From Heliopora coerulea (Eukaryota; Cnidaria; Anthozoa; Scleralcyonacea; Helioporidae): DNA of 64,000 nt. The notes beneath the pieces were generated by a model. That model did not search any database and was not told the DNA's origin. It saw only the letters and a program-made list of their open reading frames with translations. A program made the translations under genes and the position numbers. The DNA lies in NCBI GenBank assembly GCA_030142905.1, contig JASJOG010000180.1, forward strand, positions 318,001 to 382,000, in the 5' to 3' direction. Numbering within the stretch: the stretch's first letter is position 1; every line of letters begins with the position of its first letter. Shown here piece after piece: positions 11,040-22,589 of this stretch.

Positions 11040-12318
11040 GCGATTTTCTCCAACGTGATGTTGCTGGCGAGATTCCAGGCTGACATACAAAAAACGAATA
11101 AGTTAACTAGCATAACCTATATATTTTTGATATTCTCTGACCATTTTATTAAACGTTTATGCTCAAGTTAACTTGAAAAAATCAACTCCTTTGAAATAAA
11201 CATCCTTATTCAAATTACCATCCTTTCCGATTTACCACTTCATTAATAACAGGGGCACTGAAAGTCTGGGGGTGCTAATTCGGAGGAATAACGTCCCGGG
11301 TTTGAGCACCTATACCGCCCGATATATTTCATTGTGATTAATTATACAAATCGACATGTCCGGAATCTTTCCACGGCCAGGTTGTTCAAAAGGCGATTAA
11401 CTTAATCCAAGATTGGCGAAAATTTTATGCACAAATTCTGATCATGCAGCCGAGGAAAATTTGAATTTTCTTCAGCTGATTTCTGGTGTCTGCAAAACGG
11501 TTTTAAGGTGTTAAATCTGAACGAGATTTTTCTACCAAAATGGACGAAACCAAAACTACAGATTAACTGGTAATCCTGGATTATTGCTAATCGTGCTACA
11601 AACAACCGTCCGCAGATGTACAGGGATCTGGGAACCACGGCAGGTCCGCGGGCGTGCAAAGCCTTTAAATTAAACACATGCGTTGATATGATTAACTATA
11701 ACAGATAAAATTAATTAGTTAAAATTGATTATTAAACTAAAATGCGTAAAGGATAAATGGAGATCATCGTACCCAGAACTTTTTCTCCACTGATGTGAAT
11801 AACACGTAAAATTTGTATAGCGGTCATAGAGAATTGTTTAGTAGTTTATGGTATTCATGTAACTTTAAAATTAGATGGAGAGATTAAAAATAAAAAAAAA
11901 CCTATTTGTAACTTGTGGTGTCATTGATTGAAAAGTTCAAGAAATCGGAAATATCTGATAATTAAACTTGACCCATCATTTTGTAGTTTTTCAAATTACA
12001 AAGTTGTTACTAAAATATTTTCGTTTCTGTTCTATAGAATCGTGTAATACTATATTATCTCATGACACACCCACAGTTCATTGTTTCAACAGGAGCCTCA
12101 AATCCTTTAGTCCACTCGTTAGTCTTCATGAGTGTAATAACCACTTATCACACTGCTTTCCTTTGAAATCACTGAGATAAACACTTATCATATACCAATA
12201 AGTGACTATCTTAATGTCTAACAACCAACTTCTCTTCGATCTTAAACTGAAAACAACAAAACAAAACAAAAACAAAACTATCTGTTTGTGAGTCATGAGA
12301 TAAGGTGGTTAATCAATC

Positions 12319-12440
12319 TTCACTCGTATGATAAAGTATTTAACATCGCTCTTGAAGCTTCAACATCCACTAGGGGACTACGGCCCCTCGTGGTCGTTAA
12401 GCTTCACTTGGAATATTAAATCCTTTATCACATTCGTGAC
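12319..12440. repeat. Long hairpin / foldback
   Basis: Arms 12329-12370 and 12389-12430 are inverted copies (tgataaagtatttaacatcg against the inverse of tattaaatcctttatca). The loop is itself a small hairpin, AGGGG-actacg-GCCCCT. Weaker pairing extends to about 12319 and 12440. No protein is encoded. A foldback MITE remnant is the likeliest identity. Confidence 0.5.
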
Positions 12441-13180
12441 CATTAATGAACCCTTACTTATAAAACAATTATTTAATTCGACTTAGGCAGTTACACATTC
12501 TCTCATTCAAGATTTACGCAAAGGACATGACGTAACTGTTGCCATTGCAGCAGGCAGTGGTTATCACCCATTAACATCACCCAAAATTACACCAACTGAA
12601 CACACACCGCAATATAGACCTTAAGATCTACGAGGTCAACTCGAACGACGCGACCTTTGAAACAAATGAATTCTTCACGCAAAACAAAGAGAATGAATAA
12701 GTTTTATTCTCCAGAACATCCTCAACACCGCTGTCGTGCTACACAGAACTTCACTTAGACCACTTTCACGTCTTATGTAACACGTCAGTTTACGAAGCGA
12801 TAAAAGTTTTTACTTTAGATTGAATTTAACCCGAGACGACAGTCGTTTTAGGAGGACGGGAGGGTTTTAGGAGCCATATACAAGCCACAAGTATCCAGCC
12901 CTGTGGTCAATAAACCGTGGTTTCTTTAAATGCTGAAATTTTTAAGGATGTCGTGGTTAAAGTTGATGTCTTAGAACTTAAGGTCCTTATTATCAGCCAA
13001 ACTACGCTTTGTGTAAGAATTAGGATTGAGTTGCGGTAATGGTTTGTGGCTAGGATACGTATGAGTTAGAAACTGTTTGTGGTATTTATTATTTTATTTA
13101 TTTTTATTACAATGTTCTTTCATCAGGGAGCCCACTTACAATTGTGATTTTCAGTGAGGCCCTAAAAATATGAACATAAA

Positions 13181-13453
13181 ATTACAATATATATATATAT
13201 ATATATATACGTGAACGTTTAGGTTTACGAAATGCAAAGAGGGCTCAATAACGCAAAGAAAGAGCAAATGGGATTATATCGCTTACCTCAAAAAGTCACT
13301 ACAGCCTGTTTCATCTTGGGAAAGAATCTTCAGGTGACGGGAAAGAATCTTGGGAAAGAATCTTCAGAATCTTATATATATATATATATGAGTAAATCTA
13401 TATATATATATATATATAGATTTACTCTTATATATATATATAAGAGTAAATCT
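13181..13453. repeat. (TA)n microsatellites with mirrored GAGTAAATC units and a 16-bp tandem repeat
   Basis: A (TA)n tract at about 13185-13209. GGGAAAGAATCTTCAG-like units recur near 13318-13372. Then GAGTAAATC, (TA)n, GATTTACTC, (TA)n, GAGTAAATC at about 13373-13452, so the decamer alternates in orientation around TA tracts and the whole can fold. It abuts the 3' end of the minus-strand LINE, whose family commonly ends in short microsatellite tails. Confidence 0.7.
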
Positions 13454-13475
13454 AAAAAGATAAAAGTCAAAAAGT

Positions 13476-16400
13476 TTAAGAATTGCTAATTGCAATCTTA
13501 AAACTATTAAAAGATAAATTTCTAGTATGTTCAGGGAAACTGTTGCAATCATCAACAGAGTGACATACAAAGCGATTTTGTCCCCAGGTTTTGTTGGAAT
13601 GTGGTTTAAGAAGATTGTTCTTATTACGCGTGTTATAGTTATGAATGTCAGCAAACCATGAAAACTTAAAATCCCAGTCCAAGAGACCGTTCATTCCCTT
13701 GTAGGTAAAAATGAGACGATGCATGTGTCGTCTCGCTGACATCGTTTTCCAATTTAAATCAACTAGAGCTTCAGTAACCGATGATCGTTTAGGTCTATCT
13801 AAAATTACTTTGGCAGCAGTATTCTGGATGACTTGGATCTTCTGCATCAAAATTTGATTATGCTTGTCACCCAATACAATGTCCCCATAATCTAATATAG
13901 GCAAGATCATTGTCTCAACAAACAATTCTCTTGTAGCCATTAGTAGTAGGTGCTTTGTTCTTCGAAGAATTCCAATTCGTTTATATGCTTTATTGCAAAC
14001 ATAGTCTACATGGTCTGACCAGGACATGAATAACCACGCCCAAGTATTTAAAAGACTCTACCTTGTCCATTTCTTCATTGTTAATATTTACAGTGACTTG
14101 ATTAAAGGATTTGAGTCTGTTCGTTCCCCCAATTAGCATGAATTTAGATTTACTAATGTTCAATGTAAGTTTATGATCTGCAAGCCACTGAGCAAGTCGA
14201 TGTAGGTCCTCATTCAAAAGCTGCTGTCACTCTGAGGCTGATTTTGAAGAACAATAAATCGCTGTGTCATCGGCAAATAATGTTACAGTAGTGTTAATTA
14301 GGCAGCTGGGTAGTTCGTTCATATAGATGGGAAACAATAGGGGACCAAGAATGGACCCCTGAGGAACTCCCACAGTGACCTTGCGTGTTGTTGATGAGGT
14401 CTGACCAACCACTGTGCACTGTGTACGAGATGAGAGATAGGAATTGAACCATGCAAGATGTGTGCTCCTTATCCCCAGACTTCTCAGCTTCTGGAGCATG
14501 ATGGTATGGTCCACAGTATCGAACGCCTTCTTAAGATCGATAAACACGATACCATTAATTAACCCATTGTCCATGTTTCCAAGGACCTCATCAGTAAACT
14601 GAGAGAGTGCAAGAGCTGTTGATCTACCGCATCTAAATCCAAATTGATTAATGACCAACAGATGATTGGCTTCTAAATAACGATACAGTTGTGAGTGTAC
14701 AGCCCTCTCTATAACTTTACTAACTGTGGGAAGGATGGGTATTGGACGATGGTTATCCTTGTCTGTTTTATCACCCTGCTTAAATAAGGCAGTTACCTTA
14801 GCACATTTCCATGACTTGGGAAACTGCCCCATACTAAAAGATAAGTTAACGATGTAACGTAGAGATGGAGCAACGACAACAGCGCCGTTACGGAGCAAGC
14901 GGGCACTGATTTTGTCCAGACCGATAGCCCTGTTTGTTTTTAACTGACTTAACTGTTTTTTAACAAACTCTGTTGAGACTGGCTGAAATTCAAAACTGGA
15001 ATATGAAATGGTGCGTTGGTAATGCTTTGTGGATGAGAAGACTTTTGTTAATTTCTTGGCAATACTTGAAAAATGCTCATTTAAACTTTCAGCAATCCCC
15101 TTGGGATCCGTTCGTAGTTTACCATCAACAGAAATAGCATTTATGTCATTTTGACATTTAGAAGGCAAGGTTTCCTTAATAGCTTTCCACATCTTAGAGC
15201 TGTTATTTCTTGCTTCTTCAATAAGTTTGCAATAGTATTCTGATTTGGGGCGTTTATCTTCACGATTGGCATAATTTCGTAATTTACGATACATCTGCCA
15301 GTGGTAGCTTGAGTTGAGAGCTTGAGCCTTTCTCCGATGATAGTCGCGATCTCGGCGTACTTCAAGTAGTTTTGTCGTTATCCAAGGTGTTTGATTCGCT
15401 TTTTCGCGCTTCGTTTTTAGTGGCGCGTGTTGATCTGCGATGTCTTTGAATAATCTCTCCCACAGATGTATTACATCATCAATATCTTCAACACTTTCAA
15501 TTGAACTCCATGGTACATTTTTAAGATTAAGTAAGAATCTGTCCTTTTCAAAATTCTTAAAAGAGCGATATTCAAATACCTTTGGCGGCAACTTCTTAAC
15601 ACCCCCTTTCAAAACACAAAAGACAAGATTGTGATCACTGATGCTTGAATACAAAACATCACATTGCACAATTCTATGGGCATTGTCAACCAGGATCAGG
15701 TCTATTGTAGTGCTGGAATTCTCAGTAACACGAGTTGGTTTGCAAACAATTTGACTTAGACTGTTCTTGGATGCAAATTCATCAAGTTTACTACATAGAG
15801 GATTTTTCTTTGTTGAATAATCAACATTGATGTTTCCGGTCAGTACAACTTCTGAGTTACCAAGACCACGTCTTCTAAGCAGTGATCTAAATAGCAAATA
15901 AATTCGTCGATATTCGGGTCGCCAGGTCTATATGTGCAACACAAAGTCAAACACTTGCAAAGAGATCTGTTAATTTCCAACCAAATGCTTTCAAAATCAG
16001 TGTTGTTCATAAAGTCAGATTTCACCACAAACGGAATACTCTCCCGTGCAAAGACCAAGGTCCCACCCCCGCAGCTCTTAACTGAATTTTGTCTATCTCT
16101 TCGATCAATCGAATAGCCAGGAATGTAAATCTCATCGTTAGGGGTCAACCATGTCTCTGTAAGGGCCAGAATGTCGAAAGAATAAATGGAGAGTAGTTCT
16201 TTAATACTGTCAATCTTATTCACCAATCGATTAAAATTAAATTGAGCAATCTTTAAGCCTCGTAACAAGTGAATATTAACGTTTGGTTCAACGTTGTTTT
16301 TCTCCACAGTGGAACTTTCCATAAGAGGTTCAGAAGTCACTGAACTATCGAGACCAGGGAATAACCAGACAAAGCAAGACCAGTTTACTCCCGGTTGAGC

Positions 16401-16600
16401 GATGTTTTCATATTCTTCATTCGTAATGCCTGCACATTTTGCATGATACCATGTCACATTCGTCGCATTGAACTGTGCGTTGATTTCTCCTGCAACCTTT
16501 CTTACACACAACACATGGATCTGTTATAGGCCCAGGGTTCAAACTGACATCTCCAGGCAAAAGAACAAGATAACTTGCACCAAGAAAGTTTCATTAGGTT
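13476..16600 (-). mobile_element. Broken CR1/L2-like non-LTR retrotransposon (LINE)
   Basis: Read on the minus strand, N- to C-terminal: a leader with a 2A-like GDVSLNPGP (16528-16554); a PHD-like zinc-finger remnant (WYHAKCAGITNEEYE) near 16440; an apurinic endonuclease domain (LALTETWLT, CTYRPGDPN, SDHNLVFC); a reverse transcriptase (FIDLKKAFDTVDH, GVPQGSILGPLLF, LFADDTAIY at about 14260); and a C-terminal thumb region (AYKRIGILRR, LPILDYGDIVLGD) ending near 13476. It is non-functional: reading frames change near 16510, 15840-15900, 14220 and 14000, and the endonuclease LTGDFN motif reads LTGNIN. The family is assigned from the zinc finger, 2A-like leader and RT motifs; CR1 versus L2 is not resolved. 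The microsatellite at 13373-13453 probably marks its 3' tail. Confidence 0.85.
16528..16554 (-). other. 2A-like (ribosome-skipping) peptide motif in the LINE leader
   Basis: The minus-strand codons read G-D-V-S-L-N-P-G-P, preceded by a hydrophobic stretch (LGASYLVLLP). The core NPGP with an upstream DVxx matches the 2A-like motif reported at the start of CR1-clade LINE proteins of invertebrates. The surrounding frame is shifted relative to the zinc-finger and endonuclease ORF, so in this copy the motif is a fossil. Confidence 0.6.
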
Positions 16601-17750
16601 AATTCCAGTGTTGACTTTACAAGATGGCGATTCGATCCCGGTCAAACACTGTCGTCGCTTAATTCCAAAGTTACGGCTTGGAAGAGTATGTATATCAATA
16701 ATAGTCACAACAAAGATTGATGCCACATCATTAACTAAGTTTTTATTCGGCTCGATGATTAAAATAAGAGATGTGAAAAGTACAATAATAGTTGAAACCG
16801 AGAGCTTGTACAAGATGCGTCCTACCGCCATGTTGGTGCTTCAAGTTAGGGCTGAGGTTACGGTTTCAACTTTGTTTTAGGGATCTGTCGGCTAATTTGT
16901 GCTTACTCCAATACTTCCCAAGTCTACAGCCGTTACATTTTTATTCTCGTCATTCACCAGTGGCGTTGCTTGGGTTAATTTATTGGGAGGGGGGAGCTAA
17001 AATTGGGGCATACCCTGAGCTTTGCCACGATGGTTTGCCTGGGTATGCTTGGCATACCAAGATAGTCAGCAGACACGGTGTTCATCACTAAGTGACATTG
17101 TCGAGGATAACTGGGTATATGGTCAGGAGTGTTTGTTAGATATCGCACCAAGAAAACCTTGGTTGTATTAACGAATGTTGCCGAGATCCAGAACACGAGG
17201 CAATAATTTAATTATTCCACAGGTTCAATATACTGGTATGAAATGGGGGAGCCAGGCCCCCTGTTGCCCCCCCCCCCCCCCCCCTCGCGATGCTTATATT
17301 AACCACGATAACTATATCGGTCTTCTGTACTCTATTTTCATGGTCAAATTGTATATTGAAGTCTCACTTCACTTTCGGTTTAGCATTTTCTAGCACACTT
17401 GGCGTTTATATCTATACCATCTGTTAGCTCGATCAACAACCTACTTTCTACACAATTCTAAATTTTTCCTTTGCTATAACTAATACACCGAAGTCTGTGA
17501 CACATTCTCCTTTCTCCACACACAATCTACATAGTGTTGTATCCACTATTACGCGGATGTGGATTTTAGCGTGGTCACTTCGCAGGGCTTGTTCTTGTTA
17601 AGCTAAGATCAACGCTTGTGTGTAGAGGGCTTCGGTGCTGATTTCATGTAAAGAGTGTTATGATAATTATGATGAATAGGACAGTGATTACGGTCATCAT
17701 TACCATCATTATTTATGTCTAATCAAATAGATCTAGTTTATATCAAGTTA
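16601..17750. other. Gene-free, includes an 18-base C run
   Basis: No gene recognised. A homopolymer of 18 C lies at 17267-17284, a likely site of sequencing or assembly error. Part of the sequence just beyond 16600 may be 5' UTR of the minus-strand LINE. Confidence 0.35.
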
Positions 17751-18160
17751 AAGTTTTGTAATAAAGATTATTGCCCAGGAAATAATTTTGAAGAAGCCCA
17801 TATCTCAAATAAACATATCAGGAAACTTTGAGATACTTTAATGAGGATTTAACGTTTCGTCACTTTACAAGCAACATCATCAGAGTCTATTTACATGAAA
17901 ATTTTCGGCTTAAATAACGTACACGATACAAAAATAGAGGTCTCATTCTTCATTCTCTCCTTCTCTCACCTCTATTTTTGTATCGTGTTGGTTATTTAAG
18001 CCTACAATTTTCATGTAAATAGACACTCTGATGATGTTGCTTGTTAAATGATGAAACGTTAGTTCCTCATTAAAGTATCTTTCAAAGTATCCTGATATGT
18101 TTGAGATATGGGCTTCTTCAAAATTATATGCTGGGCAATAATCTTTATTACAAGACTTCG
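17751..18160. repeat. Large foldback made of two head-to-head Penelope-like terminal repeats
   Basis: Arms about 17751-17941 and 17968-18160 are inverted copies with a 26-base pyrimidine-rich spacer. Each arm contains CTCTGATGATGTTGCTTG, then a loop, then GAAACGTTA (right arm from 18026; left arm reversed near 17850-17893). In the left-arm copy the segment between CTGATGA and GAAAC can pair (GTTGCTT with AAGTGAC, using two wobbles). The right arm is followed by TTTCCGCCTGG (18162-18172), shared with 3281 and 20449. No ORF is present. Confidence 0.7.
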
Positions 18161-18664
18161 ATTTCCGCCTGGTATCTCGATTGCCGAAATACTAACCAAG
18201 TTAAAGTTTACCCACAGCATTGATTATTAGGTTGCTAGGATTTCGACCTTGAGGTCTTTTGAGGGAAATACATTGTTTGAACGTTGTCAAAGACGAGGCC
18301 AGTGGGGGTCCGAAGCTACCGCTGTTCAGAAGTATCGTCAACTAGATTCCTCAAATACGAAGAGATTACGTCCATGTGGAGGGACTGCATTTTTCCTTGA
18401 AATGGAAAAGTCCTACTACAGTCTGGCAGTGACTATAAAGCTCTCGGAAGAAACTTTAGAGGGAAATTAATAAGCGTAAGACTCGGAGATTTTCCACAGC
18501 ACGCAGTATCTCTGTGTTTTCGACCAACTTGGATCTCCCAGGACCACACTACCACTTGCTTTTGGTTAGCCACATCACTGAAGGTTGTCAAGGGTTTCAA
18601 ATCTAAACCTTCGACTGAAGAGTACTGAGCATTATATGCCCATAAAAGGATTACCATCACGCTC

Positions 18665-19060
18665 TAACCAGCCTAGGCCTGCCTACAATAGGAGAAAACC
18701 ACGACATCTGCAAGCGTACTTTTGACAGCATAATCGACAGTAACCACAAGCTAAGAAAACTTTTACCACCAGCGTTTAGCGCAACCTATAATTCAAGGCA
18801 CGCGCGCACGTACACGATCCCACATTGCAAAACTAACAGACGTAAAAATAGGTTATTTATATCTTCATGTACTCGAGTTAATAGTTCTTAAATAATTTTT
18901 AGCTTTCATTATCAACATTGTTTCTATTCGTTTAAATCTTTTTTATGATTTCTATTGTAAATATTTAAAGCTTTATTATTGTTACGTAAATTAAATTTTA
19001 TTCCCTGTAATACGCAGTTCAGCCAGATAAGACTGCGATGTATTTTAATTATCTATCCTA
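18665..19060 (+). mobile_element. LINE 3'-end fragment
   Basis: A plus-strand frame from about 18669 (MPTIGENHDICKRTFDSII) to 18897 reads like the C-terminal tail of cnidarian LINE reverse-transcriptase proteins: HKLRKLLPPAF, then a Tyr-Asn-Ser-Arg motif, IPHCKTNRRKNRLFIS and a stop. It is followed by an AT-rich 3' UTR with GCCAGATAAGACTGC and an (ATCCT)-like end near 19045-19060. Only this 3' part remains. It is a different copy from, and opposite in orientation to, the 13476-16600 LINE. Confidence 0.45.
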
Positions 19061-22000
19061 TCCTATGCTACCCAAACTCCCGGCACAATTAACCTTTGCC
19101 ACCAAGTTGAGGCACAATGTAATTCTGGATCAGATACGCTAAAAATGGTCTGTATTAAAGAAAAACATATCTTTGTTGTATTTTGTTTTGTCTCTTGCTT
19201 TAGTGTAGCACGGGAACTAAACCACAATGCATGCGTTTCTAGCAAAATTGCTGAACAGAAGCTTTGTTTTCGTTCCCAATTCAAGAGCAACCAAATGTAG
19301 CGCGTGAATCTCCATAAAACACACGAGTAAACACAAGACTAAAGAACATTTTCCTCCATTGTCTGGCTCTTACAATTCGGTTTATAACTGCGCTTTTTGA
19401 TTCCGCAATTTAAGATTGGTTTATATGTTTGATCAACCATCTACAGGCAACGTTGTTACCATGGTAACAAACATTTGCACACAATTTGGCAAATACCCTA
19501 TGCCTGTGATAACGGTGCGTTTCTATAGTCCTCTATATTGAACTTATTATTTTAATCATAGAAATGCCTACAAATGATTGTCCCTGTTAGAAAATGTAAA
19601 AATAGAAACTGGAAGGGAGGCATTGCCAAGTCGATTATCAGCTTGTCAGTACTTACAGAGCCATCGTCTTAACTATGCTACAGTAATTTAAGGCGAGTAG
19701 TCTCAATGAAGATGTTTGTCGTATCACAACTTCATTCACATTTAGTCGGTATCATGAAAATGAACGAACCAAAGTACAACGCACTACGAAAAAAAATCAT
19801 ATAAAAAAACATCAAAAACTAATCTCGGAAGCTGTGTGAGTAAAGTGCGAGTTATGTGTGATAAAAAGACAATTATAATCACATTTAGGTCCGGTTGACG
19901 TGTCAGGCTAAACAGTGATGACTGACTGAGACCATGTCTTCGGTAAGAGGAAGAACAAAGTAGCCAATAAGATAACAGTGAAAGGGAGTGTGGTATGTAG
20001 TTGATAGGCACTATGTCCAAGAGAGTGAACGAAAATCAAGAGAAAAAGGACTTTCAACCTATTCAGGATAAAATCCATATCTATAATAGAGTTGTGTAGG
20101 GAAAACCTTTGAGGGGGATGCAAGTTCTCAACACTAATACTGAAACAGGAACGCGAAACTTGCTACTCTCTTCTTCGACTGCGTTTTGGAAAACAGCTTT
20201 AAAACGGAGTTTAAAGCCCAGCAAAGTACTTTAAGAACAGCCATGGATACAGTAGAATCGCTTCATAAGATTTCATAAATAACAAGATCTAGCGTTTTGT
20301 TGTAACATCACAACATCTTAAGAGAGACATTGTGATGTTACAACGAAACTTTAGATCTTGTTATGTATTAAATCTTACGAATTGACTGTGTCCACGGCTA
20401 TTCTTAAAGTACTTTGCTGGGCTTTAACTCTTACTTATAAACTTACGCTTCCCGCCTGGACAACCACTGGCTGATGTTTTAAGTAACAGATGATTTCTTT
20501 ATTTTAAGTTAATACATTATACAAATGAAACCATGAAAAACGTATACACAGGACAGTTGAATAAACAATGTGAAAGTTACAACTGCACATGACACTCGGC
20601 AGAACGAGGACCAACGATACAGGCACAGACTGCATAACAACGGTGGTGGTGTGTCTACGAGACGAAAAAGAAAAAGACAGGGAACAGCCGTGAGACACAC
20701 ACAAAAAAACAATCAATAATCAAGTAAATCATGAAACAAACTAGCAAAGCTAAACATACAACAAACATTGAAACAAAATCGTATTCGAACATTCCTTAAA
20801 TTTGTCATTTTGCGTTATAGTGCAGATTTAACAGAAAATTGCTTGAGTGCTCTTGTGCTGTGATAGAAACATGAATGATGTCATTTGAAACGGAAAAATG
20901 TCTAGTGGAAGGTACTCGCGTTATAGTTTGGCTGAAATGGAGCCCAGCCTTTTGGTTCTAAGATTGCTCAGGTCCCAGCGCTACCTCTACACCACAGTGT
21001 GTATCACGATAAAACAGAAACCTTTCGAGCATAGGCACACAGTATTAAGCAGACGAAAGCACATACTCTAACTGGCCAATTAAATGTCCCTCACCAAATT
21101 TTTACACGATTTCACGTGTGATGATGTGATTTTGGCACATACGAAAATTTCACCATAACCTTCTGGTTACCAGTGAGATACTAACCATCGACCTGGATAT
21201 ACCAAGACGGCGTGCGAAGGTTGCATATATGTACATCCCGTAAACTTCTAATGAGAGAGATACTAATCAAGCTACACATTGAGACAGAGCGAAGGTCATG
21301 TGTGCACAACCGGTAACCTTTTCATGACGTTGTAACCAAAGAAAAAACAGCATCTCAGATGTCAAGCAAACGCTCCTACAGCAAAGTGGTTTGCTTGAGT
21401 CACTATGTTGTCGATACTCAACTTTAGTGCTCCAAGCAAACGGCTACTCGTATCAGTGACAACAGCCACGGAAACAGCAAATGAGTTTTATACTTTCAGC
21501 TGGTAATTTATTTGAGTGTGTGACGAAGGCGAACTGCCTCGCGGTTGAGGAAATTTATATCAGATGCGGAATATCATGTATGCGAGATTTATCAACAGTG
21601 GCAATACGCTTATATCAAGGAAAACCTCAAAATTGATGGGTCGCAAACGAATCATAGAAATATAGAAAATAAGAATACCGCAGCCATGTACATACGACCG
21701 AGATTCTTTAGTTGAAATTCCTCCAACGTGACCGCCATCACGCCATAACACATAAAGATCAAAAAACTCAGGAGCGATACCAAAGATAAACAAAAAGATA
21801 CGAAAGCGGCAGCCGCGTTTCGAGAGCTGTAGATTGCTTTTAAAATGGCAATGTCTTATTGATAGCTAGCTTACGCCAAGTTCATACATATCGCAAATTG
21901 TAAGATGTCTACCGTAGGCATGTTTTCCTCGCAACCCACATGTAGAAACGACATGCTGGTGCATGTTTTTTATCTCAACAAATGTGACACATTTAGGGTT

Positions 22001-22589
22001 AGCTCCATCTCTTGTGAGTCAAGCAAATCTTCGGAAGGAGTAAGTGACCAGGAGTTATTTATCCCCTGGGATAAGAGCAACCCCGTATTCAGTTGAGTAG
22101 CCAGTTTCAACAAGGGGGGTCAGAACACTCAAAGAAGCGATCTTGGCAACGGTTACCTGGGTGAGGAACTCCGAAATACCCCACCGTCCACAAAACTTGT
22201 TTATTTTTCACTCAGAAATACATAAAGACGTTTTCCTAGGGGATTAAATGACCCCTCTGATCCCCCTTCCCGGTCATGCTACTGGTCCTTTCCGGGTCAT
22301 TTGAGCCTTACTTTGCTGGACGGAGATACTGGGTACGAGGATGAGATAAGGGCTAAGTACCCGGTTGTTATTCATCGCTAGGGATAAGCGACCGGAGACC
22401 ATTCTTCCCCGAGGAGTAGCGATCGATGGTGATTAATCTCCCTGGAATCACGTATCCGGGCATCAATCACCGGACGAACACCGGGGCCATTCAGCAGCAC
22501 TTTTTTCAAGCTGTCTGATGAATGGATAGCGGATACCACCGCAAAACTTACAATCATATAGCTCTTCAGTACTCTGGTTGGTTGTTGTT
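19061..22589. other. Gene-free stretch between mobile elements and the CELF 3' end
   Basis: Contains the foldback at 20207-20430 and probably the 3' UTR of the minus-strand CELF gene (about 22100-22589). No other coding or RNA feature is supported; the open frames here have no domain and no splice context. Confidence 0.35.
20207..20430. repeat. Second large foldback of the Penelope-terminus type
   Basis: Arms about 20207-20317 and 20324-20430 are inverted copies at roughly 85-90% by eye (GAGTTTAAAGCCCAGCAAAG against its complement; AACAAGATCT against AGATCTTGTT). The centre reads GTGATGTTACAACGAAACTTTAG, echoing the GATGTTGC...CGAAACATTAG element at 3165. TTCCCGCCTGG follows at 20449-20459. 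No ORF. Confidence 0.6.

Larger units (their letters stand above)
9756..13180. other. Gene-free region downstream of the LRR gene
   Basis: Holds the LRR gene's presumed 3' UTR (from 9756), an inverted pair of element ends (9938-9967 and 11008-11039), a long hairpin (12319-12440) and a short A/C-rich run at about 12250-12285. No coding exon or RNA gene is supported. The longer open frames here lack domains and plausible splice context. Confidence 0.4.

Noticed and set aside
15440..15634. Plus-strand open frame inside the LINE
   Set aside because: Antisense shadow of the endonuclease/RT coding sequence.
16575..16880. Plus-strand open frame over the LINE 5' region
   Set aside because: Shadow of the minus-strand LINE; no domain and no splice context.
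17267..17284. Poly-C run as a regulatory i-motif element
   Set aside because: A homopolymer in gene-free DNA is more simply a low-complexity or sequencing-error site.
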